A stretch of DNA of 40,207 bases from Oscillospiraceae bacterium (GTDB lineage: Bacteria; Bacillota; Clostridia; Oscillospirales; Oscillospiraceae): assembly GCA_009779845.1 (NCBI GenBank), contig WRBE01000023.1, positions 1 to 40,207 on the forward strand. Reading direction: 5' to 3'. The notes beneath the pieces were generated by a model, which saw only the letters and a list, made by a program, of their open reading frames with translations, was not told where the DNA came from and did no database searches. Of this stretch, positions 25,494 through 33,404 are shown in pieces (the first letter of the stretch is position 1; every line of letters starts with the position of its first letter). Both the position numbers and the translations under genes were made by a program.

Positions 25494-25976
25494 ATGATTA
25501 CAGACGAACAATACACAGCTTACGCACGAATGTATATGGACACGGTTTTCAGGGTGGCGTTTAATTACTTAAAAAGCCGCTCTGATGCCGATGACATCAC
25601 GCAGAATGTACTGATAAAACTGTATCGTGCCAACAAAACATTTGAGAATAATGCGCATATCAAACATTGGCTCATCCGTGTCACTATCAACGAGTGCAAA
25701 CGCACACTACTATCACCGTGGCGGCATATAGAGCCTATTGAAGATTACATCGAGACTCTGAGTTTTGAGGCACCGGAGCAAAATGAGTTGTTTGAAATGG
25801 TAATGAAGCTTCCGGCAAAGTATCGCATTTCCATCTTTCTGTATTATTTTGAGGATTACTCTACCGAAGAAATTGCTCAATTACTTAATGTTCCAAACGC
25901 AACCGTTCGTACACGCTTGAAGCGGGCAAGAGAACATCTTAAATCAGAGCTCTTGGAGGTGGAAAACAATGCTTGA
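25494..25976 (+). CDS. ECF-type RNA polymerase sigma factor
   Basis: Sigma factor of 160 residues with only regions 2 and 4, as in extracytoplasmic-function sigmas. Region 2: YMDTVFRVAFNYLKSRSDADD, split as YMDTVFRVAFNYLK and SRSDADDITQNVLIKLYR, with HIKHWLIRVTINECK closing 2.4. Region 4: LPAKYRISIFLYYFEDYSTE followed by EIAQLLNVPNATVRTRLKRA, the recognition helix. The start ATG at 25494 is preceded by AAAGGAG. Its stop overlaps the next gene by eight bases (ATGCTTGA), the normal arrangement of a sigma factor with its anti-sigma partner. A TGAAAC-type box upstream suggests it drives its own operon. The stimulus is unknown. Confidence 0.93.
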   Translation: MITDEQYTAYARMYMDTVFRVAFNYLKSRSDADDITQNVLIKLYRANKTFENNAHIKHWLIRVTINECKRTLLSPWRHIEPIEDYIETLSFEAPEQNELFEMVMKLPAKYRISIFLYYFEDYSTEEIAQLLNVPNATVRTRLKRAREHLKSELLEVENNA

Positions 25977-27069
25977 TAAGGAATTATATAAAGACACCTT
26001 TTCGGTGCTAAAAGCCTCCGAGGATACACTATCGGAGGTAATGAAAATGACAACGCATAGAAAACGCATAGCATCCAAGGCCATGTCAATTGCTGCAATC
26101 GTAGCTATTCTCGCAGTAGCCTTAGTTGGCACTACATTTGCCATAAATATATTTGGCTTTCGAGACTTAATTATACCACGTTCCGACCAGATTTTTACGT
26201 TTGGCAATTTTCAAGGCACTGAAGAGCAATTTAAAGCAATGAGCCCAGATGGTACACTTAATGACTTCACAATTCCAATGAGTGAACTCTTGTTGGCTGG
26301 TTTCACAGGTAGCCCTGAATACGAAGCGGCAATGGAGTGGCTGGAATGGCAGAATAGAGACATCTTCTATGTAAATGGCATTGGTGATGTTCGTTGGGAC
26401 GAAGATACTGACGCTTTTGTTCATGCTGAAACCGGAGAGTTCGTAGCAAAGGGTATTATGATTGTGGAAAATCAAGAAACTCTTGATAATTTGCCACCGG
26501 AGGAGCTTGAAGATTACATGGTTATAATGTGTACCCGTAATGATATCCCTGAGGCGTATCAGTGGTATTGGGCTTCTTCTTGGGCTGATGTTGAAATGAT
26601 ACACGACATCATCGAAAGGCACGGGCTTATACTATACGGTGAGTTGTTCGATTATTTCAATGACAATAAGAGCTGGGAGGAATTTCAAACAAGCATAGCA
26701 AACAAACCATTCATTGATAACGCCGATAACTCTTTCACTTTATACCCCGGCTATCGATGGGAAAGCGGCACATTCCACTTTGATGCACGGCATGGTGATA
26801 TGTGGTTTGCATTTCGCTCAGGGCGTAAAGGGACATTCGATCCTGTTGCTATTACTAACATCGACATCTCCGCATTTTCTGATGAGTGGGTCTATGAAAA
26901 CATACATGGCATAAGGCTCATACTCGTGCAAGGTACGCATCAATCATTCATCTTAGCCGATACAGAAACAGCATTCATTTCAGTTTCAGTACACACAGGT
27001 ACCAATTCCAGAACTCGCAGCGATTTAGAACGTTTTGCTGATTTAATTGATTTTGGCCAGTTGAAGTAA
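25969..27069 (+). CDS. Membrane anti-sigma factor candidate
   Basis: A 366-residue single-pass membrane protein overlapping the ECF sigma gene. Residues 1-37 are cytoplasmic and hold the region that would bind the sigma factor (YKDTFSVLKASEDTLSEVM, MTTHRKRIASK). One membrane segment follows (about 38-60, AIVAILAVALVGTTFAI), and then a soluble extracellular part of about 300 residues with many acidic and aromatic residues (EYEAAMEWLEWQNRD, YQWYWASSWADVEMIHD). The layout resembles clostridial anti-sigma proteins with DUF4179-like N-termini, but I cannot confirm a named domain in the outer part. The function is inferred from position, overlap and topology. The operon ends at the long hairpin at 27088. 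Confidence 0.7.
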   Translation: MLDKELYKDTFSVLKASEDTLSEVMKMTTHRKRIASKAMSIAAIVAILAVALVGTTFAINIFGFRDLIIPRSDQIFTFGNFQGTEEQFKAMSPDGTLNDFTIPMSELLLAGFTGSPEYEAAMEWLEWQNRDIFYVNGIGDVRWDEDTDAFVHAETGEFVAKGIMIVENQETLDNLPPEELEDYMVIMCTRNDIPEAYQWYWASSWADVEMIHDIIERHGLILYGELFDYFNDNKSWEEFQTSIANKPFIDNADNSFTLYPGYRWESGTFHFDARHGDMWFAFRSGRKGTFDPVAITNIDISAFSDEWVYENIHGIRLILVQGTHQSFILADTETAFISVSVHTGTNSRTRSDLERFADLIDFGQLK

Positions 27070-27087
27070 CAGTTTACGCACCTGAAA

Positions 27088-27146
27088 CACAAAAGAACAG
27101 TTCTATTTTGCGGAAATACACCGCACAATAGAGCTGTCCTTTTGTG
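27088..27146. terminator. Long 26-bp hairpin between the sigma operon and metK
   Basis: Arms 27088-27113 and 27121-27146 pair along 26 bp with two mismatches and one G-U, around the loop AAATACA. The outer part reads CACAAAAG/CTTTTGTG, so an A-run and a T-run lie in the stem, as in many bidirectional terminators. It lies 19 bases past the anti-sigma stop and just before the metK promoter. Unusually long for a simple terminator. Confidence 0.65.
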
Positions 27147-27158
27147 CGTTCCATTGCC

Positions 27159-27188
27159 TTTACAAAGCCAAACAAATCATGGTATAAT
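27159..27188 (+). promoter_or_regulatory. metK promoter
   Basis: -35 TTTACA (27159-27164), 18 bases, -10 TATAAT (27183-27188). The leader to the ATG at 27225 is only about 30 bases, too short for a SAM riboswitch or T-box. Confidence 0.6.
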
Positions 27189-27224
27189 ACCCTAACAATT
27201 GCACAAAGAGAGGAACTTACTACC

Positions 27225-28409
27225 ATGCCAAACCGAGTATTTACATCCGAATCCGTTACCGAGGGGCATCCCGACAAGGTATGTGACCAGATTTCAGATG
27301 CGGTGCTGGATAATATCCTCGCCCAAGACCCCATGGCCCGGGTGGCCTGTGAAACCACTTGTACCACAGGGCTTGTATTCGTTATGGGCGAGATTTCCAC
27401 CAACTGTTATGTGGACATCCCCAAAGTCGTGCGGAAAACCGTAAACCGCATCGGGTACAACCGGCCCGAGTTCGGGTTTGATGCGGCCTCTTGTGCGGTG
27501 ATGACCAGTATTGACGAGCAGAGTGCTGACATCGCCTTAGGCGTTGACCAAGCCCTAGAGTCAAAAGAATCCGGCGGTGCGGACAAGCTAGACTTAATCG
27601 GTGCCGGCGATCAGGGCATGATGTTCGGCTTCGCCTGTGACGAGACGCCGGAACTCATGCCGGCCCCCATCTCCTACGCCCATACTCTGGCCCGGAGACT
27701 GTCCGAGGTGCGGCGAGATGGCACCCTGCCTTTCGTTCGGCCTGACGGTAAAACACAGATATCCGTGGAATACGGGCCAAAAGGCGAAATCGAGCGCCTT
27801 GCGGCCATTGTGGTGTCCACCCAGCACGACCCGGACGTAAGTTTAGAAGACCTTCGTGTTGGCGTGCGGGAGAGTGTGATTGATGCGGTGTTGCCGAAGC
27901 ATCTGATTGACAAGGACACCAATATCTACGTCAATCCAACTGGCCGATTTGTCACCGGCGGGCCTGTGGGCGACTCGGGCTTGACGGGGCGGAAGATTAT
28001 CGTAGACACCTACGGCGGTCACGGCGGTCACGGCGGCGGCTGTTTCAGCGGGAAAGACCCGACTAAAGTGGATCGTTCCGGCGCGTATATGGCCCGGTAT
28101 GTGGCGAAAAACATTGTGGCGGCGGGCCTTGCCCGGCGTTGTCAGATTGAGCTTGCCTACGCCATTGGCGTGGCCCGGCCTGTGTCCGTCTACCTCAACA
28201 CCGAGGGGACAGGGAAGTTAGACGATGGGAAACTGGAAGAAATCATCCGGCGGGAGTTTGACCTCCGCCCGGCCAGCATCATCGACTACCTCGACCTGCG
28301 GCGGCCCATCTACCAGCAGACGGCGGCCTTTGGGCACTTTGGCCGGATGGACATCGACCTGCCTTGGGAGCGGTTGGACATGGTTGACCGCTTGCAAGCA
28401 TATCTATAA
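27225..28409 (+). CDS. metK: S-adenosylmethionine synthetase
   Basis: Methionine adenosyltransferase, 394 residues, the normal length; it makes SAM from methionine and ATP in the cytoplasm. Visible: [20 protein letters not shown] (substrate-binding N-terminus), [12 protein letters not shown] (ATP-binding), the glycine-rich loop [10 protein letters not shown] followed by [12 protein letters not shown] (P-loop and Mg/K ligands), and the C-terminal YGHFG-equivalent FGHFGR. The start ATG at 27225 has AGAGAGGAA upstream; homologues start just before [11 protein letters not shown]. The next gene, rlmB (a SAM user), begins two bases after the stop, so the two are co-transcribed. No riboswitch precedes it. 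Confidence 0.98.
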   Translation: MPNRVFTSESVTEGHPDKVCDQISDAVLDNILAQDPMARVACETTCTTGLVFVMGEISTNCYVDIPKVVRKTVNRIGYNRPEFGFDAASCAVMTSIDEQSADIALGVDQALESKESGGADKLDLIGAGDQGMMFGFACDETPELMPAPISYAHTLARRLSEVRRDGTLPFVRPDGKTQISVEYGPKGEIERLAAIVVSTQHDPDVSLEDLRVGVRESVIDAVLPKHLIDKDTNIYVNPTGRFVTGGPVGDSGLTGRKIIVDTYGGHGGHGGGCFSGKDPTKVDRSGAYMARYVAKNIVAAGLARRCQIELAYAIGVARPVSVYLNTEGTGKLDDGKLEEIIRREFDLRPASIIDYLDLRRPIYQQTAAFGHFGRMDIDLPWERLDMVDRLQAYL

Positions 28410-28411
28410 AG

Positions 28412-29242
28412 ATGGACAAGCGTGACAGAGGCCGGGGCCGTGCCCCCCGGCATGTAAAGCCGGAGGGGCTAGAGATTCAAACCGGTTATCAAGACCCCTT
28501 GGAAGAAGGCGTTATCCTAGGCCGCAATGCGGTGATGGAGGCACTGGACGCAGGGGTGCCCATTGATAAAATCTTTATTGCCAAAGGGGACGTGGACGCA
28601 AGTCTCGGCCATATGGCATCCCGTGCCAGAGGGACAGGGGCCGTGGTGGTGGAGACCGACCGCCGGAAATTAGACCACATGAGCAAAGGGCAAACCCATC
28701 AAGGGGTGGTGGCCTTGGCTTCGGTGAAAGCGTATTGCGAGATTACGGACATTTTGGCCTTAGCCCAAGAGCGGGGCGAGCCGCCTTTGGTGGTGATTTG
28801 TGACGAGCTGTCTGACCCCCACAATCTGGGGGCCATCATCCGCACGGCGGAGGCCGCCGGGGCCCATGGGATTATCATCCCAAAACGCCGCAGTGCGGGG
28901 ATTACGCCCATTGTACAAAAAACCTCGGCGGGGGCAGTGAATCATTTGCCCGTGTGCCGGGTACCCAACTTGACCGCCGCCATCAAAGAACTCCAACAAG
29001 CGGGCCTCTGGATTTACGGGGCCGCCATGGAGGGGGAGAGAACCCTCTGGGAAACTGATGTCACCGGCCCCGCCGCCCTTGTCATCGGCAGTGAGGGTGA
29101 GGGTTTGGGACGGCTGGTGGCAGAACACTGTGACTTTCTTGTGAATATCCCTATGCTAGGGAAAGTGAGCTCTCTGAACGCCTCTGTTTCGGCGGGGTTG
29201 TTACTGTATGAGGTCGTCAGGCAAAGAACCGGCAACAAGTGA
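28412..29242 (+). CDS. rlmB: 23S rRNA 2'-O-methyltransferase, TrmH/SpoU family (RlmB-like)
   Basis: RNA ribose methyltransferase of 276 residues. After a basic N-terminal tail (DKRDRGRGRAPRH) comes the substrate-binding L30e-like domain (ILGRNAVMEALDAG, IDKIFIAKG, QTHQGVVALAS). The SPOUT knot domain follows with all three motifs: motif 1 SDPHNLGAIIRTAEAAGA, motif 2 ALVIGSEGEGLGRLV and motif 3 IPMLGKVSSLNASVSAGLL. RlmB modifies G2251 of 23S rRNA; Bacillota paralogues (YacO/YsgA types) have the same motifs, so the exact site is inferred. It sits directly behind metK and 10 bases ahead of the P-type-ATPase-like gene, in one rightward operon. Confidence 0.9.
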   Translation: MDKRDRGRGRAPRHVKPEGLEIQTGYQDPLEEGVILGRNAVMEALDAGVPIDKIFIAKGDVDASLGHMASRARGTGAVVVETDRRKLDHMSKGQTHQGVVALASVKAYCEITDILALAQERGEPPLVVICDELSDPHNLGAIIRTAEAAGAHGIIIPKRRSAGITPIVQKTSAGAVNHLPVCRVPNLTAAIKELQQAGLWIYGAAMEGERTLWETDVTGPAALVIGSEGEGLGRLVAEHCDFLVNIPMLGKVSSLNASVSAGLLLYEVVRQRTGNK

Positions 29243-29252
29243 GGATAGGAAT

Positions 29253-31436
29253 ATGAGCGAACACGGCAAAGACAAGTTAAACGCAGACGAGGCGTTGTCT
29301 TTAGAGTCCATTTTGGCCGAATATAAAAGCACGGCCGCAGAAGAATTGGACGAAAAGGTCAACCAAATAATAGCGGACACTTTGGCCACTCAAACGGAGA
29401 AGGCCGAAACCCCGCCGCCCTTGGCGAAGCCTGTCGAACCGGAGCCGCCTGTTGCTGCACGTCCGACGGTTGCGTCTGTGGAAAAACGTGCCGATCTCCC
29501 ACCCGCACAGCCCCCGGTACAGGCAGATACGCCCCCCATAAAAGCAGACGAATTTATTGATGTGGACGAGTATGCCGACTTAGAAAAGATTGACCACTAT
29601 GCCCATATCAGCCAAACTCTAGCGGACGATACGGATGAAGAAGTGGACGAGAACCATGACACCGCAAACCGCCGCTCTTTCTGGCGGCGGGCCAAAGCGC
29701 CTGACGCTGTTGACTTTGATGTAGACGATGAGCCGGACGAGGACGAGGCGGAAGAAGAAGGTGTCTACGACGAAGCGGACTTAGAAAAAGACGGAATCAC
29801 CCTCCACCGGGCCGCCGGAAAATATGGGCGAAATATGGGCGGTCAGCAGTTGCGGGGTATGGGTTCCTGCCTGCTGGCACTAATTATGCTACTACTTACC
29901 GGGCTAGGGGACGGCGGTGTTTCGTTGCCCGGATTTTTGAATACGGTTCACGGTTTTGTGACCACGATGATTGTGCTACAACTGTTTGCCATGATGCTCA
30001 CAGCGGAAGTGGTAACCACGGGGCTGTTAGACCTGCTCCGTTTCCGCATGGGGGTGGAAAGCCTCGTCACCACTGCGGCACTGGCGACCTTGGCAGACGC
30101 AATCCGGGTCATAATGGTGGGGCTGGGCGGAACCGGTCTCCCTTATTCTGCCGTGGCGGCCTTTGCTTTGGGGGCTTCCCTGCTGGGAATCAAAACCACC
30201 CGCAACGCCATGAAAACCACCCTCCGCACGGCGGCCACGAAAAAAGAGCCTTACGTGGTTATGAGCCATCTCGGAGCCATGGACGAGGGGTTTGCCCTGT
30301 ACAAATCCAAAATGGACACGGAAGGGTTTGTGAAAAAGACAGAACAGATGGACTTGTCTGAACACGTCTACAGCATGGCCGCACCGCTTCTCTTGGTGGC
30401 CTCTGCCGTGTTTGCGCTCTTGACCGCTTTGGGCGGGCCGGGGACGTTGATTGACACTGTCCATCATTTTGCCGCCATGACCTTGGTCAGTGCGGGGTTC
30501 ACGGGGCTTTTGGCCTATGGGTTGCCTTACTCCCTATTGGCCCGGAAACTGGTCAAAGTGGGGGCGGCCCTCGCCGGTTGGGGTGCCGCTGCTGAGACGA
30601 AAGAGGCTCAGGGCCTGATCGTCACCGACACGGATGTGTTCCCGGCGGGTACGCTGTCTTTAAGCGGCGTGAAAATTATGCAGCAGGAACAGGCGCAACA
30701 AGTGCTCTCTTACACCGCAAACCTGATTGTGGCCTCTGGTTCGGGACTCTCCGAGGTGTTCTTGGATATCCTCCGCAAAGAAAATCTGCCTGTCCATGGG
30801 GTAGAGGGCTTGGTCAGCTACGAAGGCGGCGGCATCGGGGCCACCATAGGCGAGAATGAGGTCATTGTGGGTTCAGCCAGTCTCATGAACCTGATGGGGA
30901 TTCGCCTGCCCCAGAACTTGAATGTAAAAAACGCAGTATTCACCGCCATTTCCGGGGAACTTGCCGGGGTGTTTGCCATCAACTATACGCCGCTCAATTC
31001 CGTGAAAGAGGCGCTGGTCAGTCTATTAAACATTAAAATCCGCCCCCTGTTTGCCGTGCGGGACTTTAACATTACGCCCATGATGCTGCAAAACAAATTC
31101 CAAATCCCGGCGGAGAAAATCAATTTCCTCACCTACGCCGAACGGTACGCCCTTAGCAACATAGAACCGGACACCAACGCACGGCCCTTTGCGATTTTCA
31201 CCAGAGAGGGCCTAGACCCCCTCACCGATGTGGTGGTGGGCGGGAAGCGGCTACGGTCTGCGGTGCTCCGCAACACGATTTTGAGCGTGGCATCCTCGGT
31301 CATCGGCTTGCTACTACTGGCCAGCATCTTCTGGGCCGGCGCACCGCAAACGGCCAGTGCGGTGAATTTGTTTTATTATTTGGCGGCGTGGTTGATTGTG
31401 GTGCATGTGGTGTCACGAGCGGTGACGTTGGATTAG
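29253..31436 (+). CDS. Degenerate P-type-ATPase-like membrane protein
   Basis: Membrane protein of 727 residues with no family I can name exactly. Residues 1-185 are acidic and disordered-looking (many D, E and P). About six to eight hydrophobic segments fill 200-445. The C-terminal soluble half looks like the P/N domains of heavy-metal P-type ATPases: GVKIMQQEQAQQVLSYTA, GLVSYEGGGIGATIGENE with VIVGSASLMNLMGI, and SGELAGVFAINYTPLNSVKEA. A last pair of membrane helices follows. The phosphorylation motif DKTGT is replaced by TDTDVFPAGT (near residue 460), and TGD and GDGxNDxP are not found, so it should not pump by the usual cycle. The ATG at 29253 has AGGATAGGA upstream; an earlier in-frame ATG at 29208 lies inside rlmB. 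Similar uncharacterised proteins exist in Oscillospiraceae, as far as I recall. Confidence 0.72.
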   Translation: MSEHGKDKLNADEALSLESILAEYKSTAAEELDEKVNQIIADTLATQTEKAETPPPLAKPVEPEPPVAARPTVASVEKRADLPPAQPPVQADTPPIKADEFIDVDEYADLEKIDHYAHISQTLADDTDEEVDENHDTANRRSFWRRAKAPDAVDFDVDDEPDEDEAEEEGVYDEADLEKDGITLHRAAGKYGRNMGGQQLRGMGSCLLALIMLLLTGLGDGGVSLPGFLNTVHGFVTTMIVLQLFAMMLTAEVVTTGLLDLLRFRMGVESLVTTAALATLADAIRVIMVGLGGTGLPYSAVAAFALGASLLGIKTTRNAMKTTLRTAATKKEPYVVMSHLGAMDEGFALYKSKMDTEGFVKKTEQMDLSEHVYSMAAPLLLVASAVFALLTALGGPGTLIDTVHHFAAMTLVSAGFTGLLAYGLPYSLLARKLVKVGAALAGWGAAAETKEAQGLIVTDTDVFPAGTLSLSGVKIMQQEQAQQVLSYTANLIVASGSGLSEVFLDILRKENLPVHGVEGLVSYEGGGIGATIGENEVIVGSASLMNLMGIRLPQNLNVKNAVFTAISGELAGVFAINYTPLNSVKEALVSLLNIKIRPLFAVRDFNITPMMLQNKFQIPAEKINFLTYAERYALSNIEPDTNARPFAIFTREGLDPLTDVVVGGKRLRSAVLRNTILSVASSVIGLLLLASIFWAGAPQTASAVNLFYYLAAWLIVVHVVSRAVTLD

Positions 31437-31536
31437 TGTGGGGAAACGGGCAGTCGATTGTTTGTTGCAACATGGCATTTAATTGTTAAAAAATCCTTTT
31501 GCCTATGCCCATATTGATAATGAAGGAGTCATAAAT

Positions 31537-32109
31537 ATGGATTTTAGATTTAATGGAAACGAAAAAAATTTGAGAGCGAAAATATCGCAATTCGTGGACG
31601 AGGGAGTAATAGAAAAGTTTATTGAAGAACTTGAAAAATATTCTTTCATTGAAGGTGAGGGCGAATACATAGAAACAAGCTATGATTTGCCGGAATTATC
31701 GGAAGGACTTGGTTTTTTAACACTTTCTAAAAAATATAATATAAGTTTAAAAATGACCACAATAGCAATTTTATTAGCTCTTCTTGGTGCGACCACATTT
31801 GGTATTTCTGATAAATTTCTAGAGTGGGCAGGTAGCGACCTAAAAAAAATGCAAGGCATTTATAAGCTGGATGACAATGATGCTGATAAATGTATTTTAA
31901 TTGAAATGCTAAGATCGAAACCTCGCATAGCGGACGAATCCATTTTGCCACCTACGAATCAAGAGTGTATTAATAATCACCTGCTTTGCAAATATAGGTC
32001 AAATGACAAATGTACAATTCAAAAGGATGAGGTTGCAGGCATATTACTTAAGCTTTACGAAAACAATGTCCTTCGCAAAGAAGGACCTCATTATAAGTAC
32101 AATTTTTAA
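31537..32109 (+). CDS. Hypothetical protein with one membrane segment
   Basis: I do not recognise this 190-residue protein. Visible parts: a charged N-terminus (FRFNGNEKNLRAKISQF, then VIEKFIEELEKYSFIEGEGE), a single hydrophobic segment at about residues 72-92 (TTIAILLALLGATTFGI), and a C-terminal region with several Cys residues (CILIE, ECINNHLLC, KCTIQ) ending in a winged-helix-like stretch (KDEVAGILLKLYENNVLRKE). Start ATG at 31537 behind AAGGAG; the frame also runs back to a TTG at 31483 without a ribosome site. Base composition is clearly more AT-rich than metK, rlmB or galE around it, which suggests later acquisition. A role cannot be deduced. Confidence 0.7.
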   Translation: MDFRFNGNEKNLRAKISQFVDEGVIEKFIEELEKYSFIEGEGEYIETSYDLPELSEGLGFLTLSKKYNISLKMTTIAILLALLGATTFGISDKFLEWAGSDLKKMQGIYKLDDNDADKCILIEMLRSKPRIADESILPPTNQECINNHLLCKYRSNDKCTIQKDEVAGILLKLYENNVLRKEGPHYKYNF

Positions 32110-32156
32110 ATCAAAGATAAATCACCAACCAAAAAACCAGAAAGGCAGGTTCTATC

Positions 32157-33149
32157 ATGAACGTATTAGTATGCGGAGGTGCCGGGTATATCGGCAGCCA
32201 TGCAGTAATCGAATTATTAGAGGCGGGGCACAACGTCATTGTCTTTGACAACCTAGAAAAAGGCCACCGTGCCGCGGTGGCGGAAGATGCCACGCTGGTG
32301 GTGGGCGACTTGCGAGACCCTGTGGCCTTAGAGGGGGTCTTTGCCGACCACAGCATTGATGCTGTCATGCACTTTGCGGCCTATTCTCTGGTGGGCGAGA
32401 GCGTGACGCAACCGGATAAATACTACGACAATAACGTCTATGGCTCTTACTGCTTGCTACAGGCCATGCGGAAGTTTAACGTGAATAAAATCGTGTTCTC
32501 CTCCACCGCCGCCACCTATGGTGAGCCGGAACAGGTGCCCATTACAGAGGAGCAAAAAACCGTCCCCACCAACCCTTACGGAGAGACGAAGCTGGCGGTG
32601 GAGAAGATGCTGGGTTGGTATGACCGGGCCTATGGCCTCAAGTCCATGTGCCTGCGCTATTTTAATGTGGCGGGAGCGCACGAAAGCGGAACAATTGGAG
32701 AAGACCACACGCCGGAGACCCACTTGATACCCCTCGTACTGGGTGCCGCACTGGGCAAGACCGATTGCATCCGCATTTTCGGCACTGATTACGACACCCC
32801 TGACGGTACTTGCATCCGTGACTACATCCATGTGTCCGACCTAGCCGCCGCCCATGTGCTGGCCTTGGCGAAACTCTGTGAACCGGGGGCTGAGAGTAAC
32901 ATTTACAATTTGGGCTATGGCCACGGTTTTAGCAACTTAGAAATCCTAGAAGCCGCCCGCCGGGTGACCGGTATCCCAATCCGTGCCGAAATGGCCGACC
33001 GCCGACCTGGCGACCCCTCTATCCTGATTGCATCCTCCGATGCGGTGGTACGGGATTTGGGTTTTGCGCCCCGGTACGATGATTTGGATGTGATTATCCA
33101 GTCTGCGTGGGCATTTTTTAAGGCGCATCCCAATGGGTATGAGAGCTAG
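32157..33149 (+). CDS. galE: UDP-glucose 4-epimerase
   Basis: Short-chain dehydrogenase of 330 residues that interconverts UDP-glucose and UDP-galactose (Leloir pathway, supply of cell-surface sugars), with bound NAD. Motifs: the dinucleotide site GGAGYIGSH (residues 7-15), VGDLRDP, HFAAYSLVGESV, the catalytic Ser in FSSTAATYGEP, and YGETK (Tyr and Lys of the YxxxK motif). The C-terminal signature block shows YFNVAGAHESGTIGE, GTDYDTPDGTCIRDYIHVSDL and YNLGYGHGFSNLEI. Length matches the family. The start ATG at 32157 has a modest AAGGCAGG site. It stands 47 bases after the AT-rich orphan and ends at the terminator at 33249. Confidence 0.96.
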   Translation: MNVLVCGGAGYIGSHAVIELLEAGHNVIVFDNLEKGHRAAVAEDATLVVGDLRDPVALEGVFADHSIDAVMHFAAYSLVGESVTQPDKYYDNNVYGSYCLLQAMRKFNVNKIVFSSTAATYGEPEQVPITEEQKTVPTNPYGETKLAVEKMLGWYDRAYGLKSMCLRYFNVAGAHESGTIGEDHTPETHLIPLVLGAALGKTDCIRIFGTDYDTPDGTCIRDYIHVSDLAAAHVLALAKLCEPGAESNIYNLGYGHGFSNLEILEAARRVTGIPIRAEMADRRPGDPSILIASSDAVVRDLGFAPRYDDLDVIIQSAWAFFKAHPNGYES

Positions 33150-33248
33150 GGGATTTCTTCCACTTGTAGGAGTAGCAACGCCTGTCACCCGCTCTCTTCA
33201 GCGGATATATCCGTGTACTTGTTACACTTGAAATAAGCTGTAACTCTA

Positions 33249-33282
33249 CAACAAGCCAGAGCGTGTTTGCTCTGGCTTGTTG
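33249..33282 (+). terminator. Terminator after galE
   Basis: CAACAAGCCAGAGC, loop GTGTTT, GCTCTGGCTTGTTG: a perfect 14-bp stem followed by TGGTTTTG. The remaining bases between galE and the next gene (33150-33404) hold only the promoter noted next. Confidence 0.85.
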
Positions 33283-33350
33283 TGGTTTTGACCGTTGTCT
33301 TTTGCCCGCAGCGTCTCGATCTTTGAGATTGGACTCTACACCCTATCATA

Positions 33351-33359
33351 TGCTATAAT
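33351..33359 (+). promoter_or_regulatory. Extended -10 promoter for the YnbB-like gene
   Basis: TGCTATAAT (TG-N-TATAAT) lies 45 bases before the ATG at 33405. A -35-like TTGGAC is 19 bases upstream of the hexamer, so the extended -10 may carry most of the recognition. Confidence 0.5.
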
Positions 33360-33404
33360 ACAACATACCATCAAAAACGCAGAACCCAAAATCGGAGCAT
33401 CCTT

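Noticed and set aside
27146..27225. SAM riboswitch or T-box before metK
   Set aside because: The leader between the -10 box and the ATG is only about 36 bases and has no room for such an element.
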